Positions 57,032 to 64,000 of a stretch of 64,000 bases of DNA are shown one piece after another. The DNA is from Erythroxylum novogranatense. Taxonomy: Eukaryota; Streptophyta; Magnoliopsida; Malpighiales; Erythroxylaceae. Within the stretch, counting starts at the first letter, position 1; each line of letters starts with the position of its first letter. The stretch is from positions 14,397,372-14,461,371 of the forward strand of contig CM057230.1 of NCBI GenBank assembly GCA_029891385.1. The letters run 5' to 3'. The notes under the pieces were generated by a model. The model had not been told where the DNA came from. It worked only from the letters and a program-made list of their open reading frames with translations, and did not search any database. Both the position numbers and the translations under genes were made by a program.

Positions 57032-58913
57032 TGTGAAAGAAGAGAGGGAAATAGATACAAATGTGATGTTCTTATAATTGTATTTTTTATTCTAATTTGA
57101 CCCTTTTGCCATTTTTTGTGTATAATTTTGTCATCCGACCTCCGATTGACCTGATTCTCAAGGCATCGGATTCGTGAGATATTAAATTTCATTTCTTTGT
57201 AAAATTGTGAATTTTTATAGATGAAATTGACATTGATTGATTAAGTCAAAGTGAGAGGACCGAGCGATTATTTTTCTGATCTGTGTTTTAGCAATAATTG
57301 GATCTATAGAGATCCGAATTGAGTGATTTTAGTGTCTATGGATTCCTAATGCATAGAGGAATTTTTCTATTAAGGAGAGGTTGCCTAGGTTTCCTATGTG
57401 GACTGGTTTATCAATCGAAGTAATAGACCCGAAAGTATGGTTTTAGAAAAATTGCAATAAACATAAATTGCGAGTTTAAGGATTTTAGTGCGGCTAAACC
57501 CTAGGCATACCTGAGTTGTGATAACGAAATGGTTTTTGATATAAAATTTATAGATTGATACCGGGATAATCATGAACATGCATCGTACATATATGTGCAT
57601 CAATGAGTATAATTGTGCAAAATTATTAATGTGTGTGCAACGTATTGAATAAATGGGTTGTGCAGGCTAAGAATTCGCAGTCAGGCGTTTTCAGAATTTG
57701 GAAGCAAATGTTAATCTGGACCATACTGTGAGTAGACCGAGATGGTCTCATTTCACCCTTTGTTCTATTTTGTTTCATTTTGTCTAAATTGATTGCTGAA
57801 TGCGGTGAATAATGGTAGGTTTGAGGTTTGTTGTAATTGTGAATTCCGGACAGAAGGTCCGATGATTGTGTACTGGGGAGTTGGTTATAGAAGTGCTACT
57901 TTATGTGAATTTGCGACCTATGTTCCTATGATGTCACTAATAGGGATACATGTGATTAAATGTGATACATAAATGTTGATTGTGCCATTCATAGGCTGAT
58001 TGATTGTGACATATGCATACGTGCACAATAATGTAATTAATTGTGGCATATGCATTTCATTCATGAATGCTTAACCAGATAATGACAGTTGTGACCAGAG
58101 CAGCCACTGAGAGCTAAAAACTTAACGATTGTATTCGGGCCTCGAGCCCCACAGTGATTTAGAGCCTCAGGCTCAACGATTAATATGCTCATATTGGGAC
58201 AGTTCAGGCGCTCGGTCACAACACCGAAATAAATTGAAAAGTGTCACATGGGCATTTCATATTCATTTGCTTACATATATTTGATTGAGTGAAGGGAAAC
58301 ATGCCTTATGCTTATGTGAAATAAATGTGTTCTGATGCCGGACTACAGTCCAATGACATGTGAAAGTGAGTAGATGTGACCGATGCATTGCATATGCATA
58401 ATAGAAATAAGTAAGTGTATTGAATATGAATATTGTGAATGTGCACTGTGTTGTGTGACTGGATGAGCCATCGATGATGGTCACTCACTGAGTTTGCAAA
58501 ACTCACCCAAAATTTATAATTATTTTTCAGGACCCAGAAGAATACCCGTTTGGCAACGGATGTATAGCAACGGCCTGTGAGTGAGAAAAGAGGTCGGGAT
58601 CAGTTTGCGTCTGCATTAGTGTCTGATAAATTCTGTATAAAATTGTATTTTCTAAATTTTTGTACAAATTATTAGGTCAATTTGTAAAGTCAATGGACTA
58701 AATTAATTTGTATTTATGAAAAGGGCCCTCGTAGTCATTGTACTTACTGTTGATTGTGTATGCTAATTGATTTCCGCATAGTGTATGTTTGTGTTTTCAA
58801 AAAAATTTATACTGAGTTTGCACTAAGTGATGAAGCACGCCACCCTCGTAGAGCACGGACTCGGATATCACCATCGATGTCAGGTTCAGGTCATGCGGGA
58901 GTGGGGTGTTACA

Positions 58914-59524
58914 TGCATCTCAGTAGATGGCAGCAATGTAGGAAGAAATTGAAGCCTTAAGCTCTGTATAAGGATAAGACATGGGAGTTGGTATCACTAA
59001 CACAAGGAAGAAAGCCTATTAGCAATAAATGGGTTTACAAGATCAAACAAAGTGGTGACAATCAAGTAAAGCGATAACGTGCTAGAATAGTGGTAAAAGG
59101 ATATGCTCAAAAAGAAGGTATTGATTTTAATGAAATATTTTCTTTTGTGGTTCGACTCACTATAGTTCGAGTAGCTCTAGCATTGTATGCTGTATTTGAC
59201 TTGCATCTTGAGCAATTAGAAGGGAAAACTGCATTTCTTCGTGGAGATCTTGAAGAAGAAATTTATATGCTCCAACCAAAAGGTTTTGAAGAAAAAGGGA
59301 AAGAGAACTTGGTTTACAGGTTGAACAAATATCTATATGGTTTAAAGCAGGCATCGATGTGTTGGTATAAGAGGTTTGATTCCTTCATCATAAGCCTTGG
59401 ATACAATAGACTGAATGCAGACCCTTGTGTATATTTCAAGAGGTTTGAGAAAGATGATTTTATAGTCTTATTGTTATATGTAGACGACATGTTAGTAGCA
59501 GACCCTAATAATGATCATAGTTAG
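58914..59524 (+). pseudogene. pol: Copia 3 reverse transcriptase
   Basis: It resumes after the solo LTR with the RT N-terminus, full of stops until 59090, where a 144-codon stretch opens: KGYAQKEGIDFNEIFS, LEQLEGKTAFLRGDLEEEIY, LYGLKQASMCWYKRFDSF, DPCVYFKRF and the catalytic YVDDMLVA. In QLEGKTAFL the usual catalytic Asp (QMDVKTAFL) reads Glu, so a metal ligand is altered. After YVDD about 150 residues of RT thumb and connection are deleted; the sequence jumps to RNase H near 59524. Confidence 0.9.
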
Positions 59525-60120
59525 TAGATACATGGCGAATCCTAGTCGAGAGCATTGGAATATTGTTAAGGGGATTCTCATATATATCAAAGAAACCTCA
59601 AATGTTGCATTATGTTATAGAGGATTAGATTTTTACTGTCAAAGAATATGTTGATACTGATTATGCAGGTGATCTTGATAAAAGTAAATCCACTATAGGA
59701 TATGTATTTACATTAGCTAAAGGAGCTATAAGTTGGGTTTCAAAACTGTAGTCAGTTGTAGCTATGTCAACAACAGAAACAGAATATGTAGCAGCTACAC
59801 AAGCTAGTAAAGAAGCAGTGTGGTTAAAGATGTTAGAAGAACTTAGGAATAAACAAGAGAATATTACTCTGTATTGTGACAGTCATAGTGCTTTGTATTG
59901 CAAAGAATCCAGCATTTCATTCAAAGACAAAACACATCCTAGTTTAATATCACTTCGTTCGTGAGAAAGTGGAAGAAGGAATGTTGGACATGCAGAAAAT
60001 TCATACAATAGATAACCTGACAAATTTTATGATAAAATCAATCAATGGTGAAAAGTTTATGTGGTGTCGATCTTTGTGTGACCTGACATATACGTAAGCA
60101 ACACGAAGCAGCAAGGTAGA
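59525..60120 (+). pseudogene. pol: Copia 3 RNase H end
   Basis: Fragments in two frames: SREHWNIVKGILIYIKE-like near 59545, a YVDTDYAGDLDKSKSTIGYVF-like piece near 59650, then from 59764 MSTTETEYVAATQASKEAVWLK (RNase H Glu) and LYCDSHSALY (Asp). The end piece FVREKVEEGML with a Gln/Lys-containing tail leads toward the polypurine tract. The deletion upstream removes the junction with RT. Confidence 0.85.
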
Positions 60121-60163
60121 AAGAATAGTGTGAATATCTGATTAACTCTCAATTAAATCTTCA

Positions 60164-60174
60164 TGTGGGAGAAT
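60164..60174 (+). promoter_or_regulatory. Polypurine tract of copia 3
   Basis: TGTGGGAGAAT directly before TGTTAAAAATAATG at 60175, the expected 3' LTR start. Confidence 0.82.
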
Positions 60175-60413
60175 TGTTAAAAATAATGTTGTTATTTTGT
60201 CTAGAAATTTGATGGATCCGAATGGCGACCTGATTCGATAAGCTCACAGTGCGACCCAAATTGGAAAAAAATGGAAATCTATGTTGGAAGCGAAGGGCTT
60301 GACCCGAGAACGTAGGTATCATTGGCCAAACCTTGTTAAATCTTTGTGTCGTTTTCTTTATTTTCGGTGTTTTTATGATTGTGCATATGATTATTATTGT
60401 GAGTTGTCCTACA
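60175..60413 (+). repeat. Short 239-bp LTR or LTR junction between copia 3 and copia 4
   Basis: It begins TGTTAAAAATAATG after the copia 3 polypurine tract and ends GTTGTCCTACA before the copia 4 primer site, so it has TG...CA ends and could be one short LTR shared by two different interiors. It could equally be the start of one LTR joined to the end of another. No TSD helps to decide. Confidence 0.55.
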
Positions 60414-60415
60414 AT

Positions 60416-60427
60416 TGGCATCAAAGC
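60416..60427 (+). promoter_or_regulatory. Primer binding site of copia 4
   Basis: TGGCATCAAAGC, two changes from TGGTATCAGAGC, three bases after CCTACA. Confidence 0.75.
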
Positions 60428-60459
60428 TTAGGGTTCTCTGCGCATAATCTAGGGTTAAG

Positions 60460-61440
60460 ATGACATCTTCATCTTTTGCAAAGTACGAAGTAGAGAAGTT
60501 TGATGAGGGATCTAGTTTCAGTCTTTGGAATATTAGGATGAGATTGTTCCTGGTTTTACAAGGATTATGGAAGGAGATTGATGAGGATTTTCCTGATGGT
60601 ATAAAGGAATCAGATATAGGAGAGGGCATTAAGTGCAATTTTTATGAGTGTTACCGACAACGTTCTTCACGAGATCGTTGCTAAAGATTTTACAGGGAAG
60701 GCATGGAAGAAGATGAAGGAGTTGTATTCCTCGAAATCGCTGACAAACCACCTCTACCTGAAAAAAGAGGCTGTATAATCTCCGAATGAATGAAGGTACA
60801 CCATTAAATCTCATTTTGATGATTTCAATTTGATAATTATGGACCGTAAGAATATAGATATCTTAATTGATAATGAGGATCAAGCCTTGATTGTGTTATG
60901 CTCGTTATCGTCGTCCTATGAGATGTTTGTTAATACACTATCGTATAGGGAAGATAGCATTTCACTGGATGATGTCAGTAATGCTCTGAAGTCTAAAGAG
61001 TTGAAAAAGAGATTTTAAGAAAACAGAACTTAAGCTAAGAGTTTGGTGAGTAGGGGAAGAACACAGATGAAAGATTCTCTAAGAAGAAGTCTAAGGCTTG
61101 ATCGAAGTCTAAAGAAAAGAAGCTAAATTATTTCGAGTGCAGAGAGCAGGGTCACTTTAGGAGAGATTGTCCTAAGTTGAAAGAGAAGATGGGGAGGTAG
61201 AAGGAGGAGAATTCTGTTAATACTGTTGATACTTGTGGTTTTGATGACAATGACGGTGTAGGAGAGGTGCTATTTGTGATTTCAAGTCATGGGAAAAATT
61301 CCTGGGTTCTTGATTCTGATACAACTTTCCAGATGTGTCCTCACAAGTAGTGGTTTGCTACATACAAACAAATGAGTGGGACTGTCTATTTGGGTAATAA
61401 TAATCCATTACCAGTATAGGGGATTGGCTACATTAGATTA
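60460..61440 (+). pseudogene. gag: Copia 4 gag and protease region (Tork-like)
   Basis: ATG 60460, 33 bp after the primer site, starts MTSSSFAKYEVEKFDEGSSF. The frame breaks near 60630, and DFTGKAWKKMKELYSSKSL, FDDFNLIIMD and SLSSSYEMFVNTLSYREDSI follow in changing frames to 61018. The zinc knuckle at about 61133-61175 reads YFECREQGHFRRDCP; the first Cys is missing. The protease site near 61305 reads WVLDSDTTFQMCPHK where LDSGATFHM is normal. Both defects make the products inactive whatever the frame. The element shares the lineage of copia 3 but not its sequence. Confidence 0.85.
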
Positions 61441-62547
61441 AGAATGTTTGATGGTGTTGTTAGAAGCATTAAGTGTTGCCATGTTCCTCAGATGAAGAGA
61501 AATCTGATTTGTCTTTCGACTCTAGATGATCAAGGGTTCAAGTTCCATTCAAAAAATGGAACTCTTGAAGTGTGCAAAGGCTCTATGGTACTCATGAAGG
61601 GTAAGCTAGATTCCAGACTATATTTTCTTCAAGGCAGTGTGGTTGAAGGGAAAGCTGCTATAGCTTTAGGCGCGATGATCGAATCGATCTCAATCGTAAC
61701 ATTTACTTGGTCACATAACCGATAAGGATTATCATTTTGAGCAAGCAGAATTTGTTGGATGGGTATAATAATGAAGCTTTAGACTTCTTTGAGAATTGTG
61801 TATTTGGAAAATAGACTGGGGTGAAGTTCAACAAGGAGGCAGTGCATAAGACCAAGGATAAGCTAGATTACATACATTCAGATTTGTGGGGTCCAAATAG
61901 AATTCCTTCAGAGACTGGTGTCAGGTACTTTATGACTTTGATTGATTATTACTCTAGAATGGTATGGGTATATTTCCTCAAAAGCAAAGATGAGGCATTT
62001 CTAACATTTGTTAAGTGGAAGACGATGGTTGAAAGGCAGACAGAAATAAAAGTGAAGCGTCTTCGGACTGAAAATAGGTTGGAATTTTGCAATTTCAAAT
62101 TCAATAACTTTTGCAGCAAGGATGGCATAGTGAGACATCGCACTTATGTAGGCACACCACAACATAATGGTGTTATAGAACGGATGAACAAAATGCTTTG
62201 TGACTAAGCACAAAGCATGCTCTCACATTCAAGTGTAAGAAAAGATTTTTAGGCTGAAGCAATCAATACAGCTTGCTATTTGGTCAACAGATCTCCATAT
62301 ACAACTATTGAGTTCAAAACTCCTTTTGAGGTATGGTCCGGTTCACTTGCTGATTACTTTAATTTGAGAGTATTTGGTTGTCCTGTATATGTTCATATAA
62401 GAGATGGTAAGCTTGAGTCGAGGGCAAAGAAATGCATATTTCTAGGATATGCATCTGGAGTGAAAGGTTACATGTTGTGGTGCACATATCAAAATTCTTC
62501 AGGTTTTATTATCAACAGGGATGTGACATTCAAGGAGTCTACCTCAA
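61441..62547 (+). pseudogene. pol: Copia 4 GAG-pre-integrase and integrase
   Basis: GAG-pre-integrase motifs (QMKRNLICLSTLDDQGF, CKGSMVLMKGKL, then LSKQNLLDGYN and FENCVFGK in another frame) precede an integrase core from 61821. The first Asp is present (HSDLWGP). The second catalytic residue is Glu in LRTENRLEF where LRTDNGLEF is usual. The Glu is kept (GVIERMNKML). Further blocks are VNRSPYTTIEFKTPFEVW, FGCPVYVHIRDGKLESRAKK and FLGYASGVKGY. The element is cut at 62548 by another LTR; RT and RNase H are outside the window. Confidence 0.88.
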
Positions 62548-63175
62548 TGTAACATCCCATCACCGATGGGAAGGGTATTTTAGTAATTTAGGACGAGTTA
62601 GAAGTATTAAATTATATCTCGGCATGCACATACAACATATAGCCTCTATGATTGATGGTTTGTTGCACTTGCACATGGTATACATGCATTCATGACATTT
62701 TCCGTCTTAGGTTTCAAATTGAGATCTTTTGTTAAATTTATGGGGTTATTGTACTTGGAAATTATATTGGAGTACGCCATTGAGTGTTTTACATTTTTAG
62801 GGATTTATTGAAATTTTTCTGGAATTGTCCGGAGAAAATTCCCGGACCGGCAAAATCGCCGGTAAATGGCCTAAATGTGTTTTTGTAGTAGAAAATGCGG
62901 TTTTCGTGTTTGAAAAATTATTGGGAGTGGACTGTTATATGTTTTACAATTTTGGGCAATTTAGGTAATTTTCAAAAAAATAATTCGGGGAAATTCCCAA
63001 AATTTCGAGACGGAAAGTTCAAATGATCGGTGAGTGACTTTCTCTGTACTAAAAGGACGCCTAATGGCATTGGGAATTTAGGTACGTGATTCTAGGAATT
63101 ATGAATTGTGAGCCATCGGAATTTGGAGAGAAATTGGAGTGAAATTTGGAATCGGAATTAAAAATCAGGACACGT

Positions 63176-63199
63176 GGCAAGTGACACTTGTCACTTGCC
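63176..63199. promoter_or_regulatory. 10-bp inverted repeat upstream of TATA
   Basis: GGCAAGTGAC, four bases, GTCACTTGCC. Same stem sequence as 55139-55166, about 80 bp before the TATA box. Confidence 0.85.
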
Positions 63200-63278
63200 T
63201 AGGGATATCTTAAGTTATTAATTTAATAATTATTTTAGTGGGCTGGTTGCCCACGACTCTCTCCTTCATTCATTTAAG

Positions 63279-63285
63279 TATAAAA
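63279..63285 (+). promoter_or_regulatory. TATA box of the right-edge LTR
   Basis: TATAAAA in TTAAGTATAAAACAC, followed by a CT-rich leader and a consensus splice donor 260 bp downstream. Confidence 0.72.
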
Positions 63286-64000
63286 CACTTTGGAAGCCCT
63301 CATTTTTTTCACTCACCCGTAGCTTCCTCAATGGCCTTCTCCTTTGAATTTTTCTTATTCTCATTCCACGCAAGAAGTTGTCCTTGGTTCCTTGCTTGCT
63401 TCTCTTCACACACAAACCAAGTTGAAGCCTTGAGTTGATGATGATCTTGGTGATGCTTGGGGTAGTCGTGAGTGGTGTTTAAGTTGTCATAGGTGGTGAG
63501 TGTGAAAGACTTGAAAAATTTGAGAACTTGCAACTTGATTAAGGTAAGAGTTGTATTTGCTTTCCTTCTTTTGGTAGTTAGAAGCATTCATGGGAATCCT
63601 TTGAGCATTTATTTGATCATTATAAGGGTAGGTTTAAATGGGTTTAAATATATGCTTGTGTATGGATGAATGAATGAATAAGGTTTCCATTGATTTGGCT
63701 TGGTTTTGGATTGAGTTTGCAAGGTTAGGTGCATGGAAAAGTAATGAAAGTTAATTGTGTATGTGCTGCCAAAGTTTGTTAAGTATACAAATAAATGTTG
63801 TGATAAGTTTGTGGCTGAATTAGAGGTTTAAGTGGATGCTTAGTGATATTAGAAGTGATAGGAGTTAGGTTAATGTTGAAAGCTGGAAAATGAATCTTTG
63901 ACCTATTGTAATGTTTTGATCATAACTAATTGTATAGGTGTGCAAATGAGGTGAGGTTTGTGCCTAATGAAACTTTGGGATGTTGGCTTCAACTTTGTGT

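Larger units (their letters stand above)
54640..58913 (+). mobile_element. Solo LTR, 4.3 kb, TGTAACATCCC group, in copia 3
   Basis: Starts TGTAACATCCCATTACCG and ends GCGGGAGTGGGGTGTTACA, with TSD TGCAT at 54635-54639 and 58914-58918. It is a plus-oriented relative of the LARD-like LTRs: both share the start and end wording, the TGCATTCATGA...TTTTCCCGG block, the GAGCC phrases (58130-58210) and the last exon region. Signals in order: 11-bp inverted repeat at 55139-55166, pyrimidine-rich leader, donor-like AA/GTAAGTAT at 55483, phrase repeats (about 56108-57031), core at 57132, GAGATCCGAATTGAG at 57309, acceptor-like GGGTTGTGCAG ending 57665, 62-nt exon-like stretch 57666-57727, donor GTGAGT at 57728, acceptor-like TTATTTTTCAG ending 58530. 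No protein. Confidence 0.94.
62548..64000 (+). mobile_element. Partial LTR, TGTAACATCCC group, right window edge
   Basis: Starts TGTAACATCCCATCACCGATG in copia 4 (CTCAA at 62543-62547 may be the left TSD) and runs out of the window. It is a diverged relative of the 54640-58913 LTR: same start, TACATGCATTCATGACATTTTCC, the inverted repeat, the leader and the donor. A TATAAAA box lies at 63279-63285, a CT-rich leader follows, and a donor-like AAG/GTAAGAG lies at 63543/63544. Whether a full element follows cannot be seen. Confidence 0.88.

Overview
The window reads as intergenic, probably heterochromatic, DNA of a flowering plant. It is built almost entirely of LTR retrotransposons inserted into one another. 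The lineages recognisable from their proteins are plant ones: Ty1/copia Angela(BARE)-type and Tork(Tnt1)-type, and Ty3/gypsy Athila-type and Tekay-type chromovirus. I see no host protein gene, rRNA, tRNA or CRISPR array. The species cannot be named from what is here.

Layout and order of events, read from target-site duplications (TSDs) and interrupted frames. The oldest recognisable layer is an Athila element (about 31341-48885 in pieces). An Angela-type copia (copia 1, 1457-4576, 20891-22533, 31221-about 31340) lies against its left side, apparently inside the Athila 5' LTR. Copia 1 was hit by a minus-strand 4-kb-type LTR (1-1456), by a complete Tekay chromovirus (4577-20890, TSD TGTCA), by a 180-bp hAT-type MITE (21429-21608) and by an 8.7-kb non-coding minus-strand LTR element (22534-31220, TSD AGTAA). 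The 5' LTR of the Tekay element was in turn split by a 5.2-kb solo LTR (6233-11468, TSD TTTTT). Athila pol was split by a minus-strand 4.1-kb solo LTR (34289-38422, TSD CAAAA) and by a complete Angela-type copia (copia 2, 38564-48251, TSD GCTAC).

From 48886 to 52140 lies AT-rich non-coding DNA with a degenerate repeat unit. Two eroded Tork-type elements follow. Copia 3 (about 52220-60174) is split by a 4.3-kb solo LTR (54640-58913, TSD TGCAT). Copia 4 (60416-62547) is cut by another LTR of the TGTAACATCCC group, which runs off the window (62548-64000). Every coding region found is broken. The best preserved is the Tekay pol, with one frameshift in the integrase and a C-terminal chromodomain.

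The most unusual content is in the non-coding parts. The long LTRs (2.7-5.2 kb) of different families share a repeated 120-180-bp sequence phrase and a 40-bp core. In two families a second module follows that core at nearly the same distance (180 and 177 bp). The LTRs also carry ordered promoter, splice-donor and splice-acceptor-like signals, including a 62-66-nt internal exon kept between relatives. Several carry their own cluster of a short palindromic motif. Copia 2 has a leader hairpin repeated four times with a paired compensatory change.
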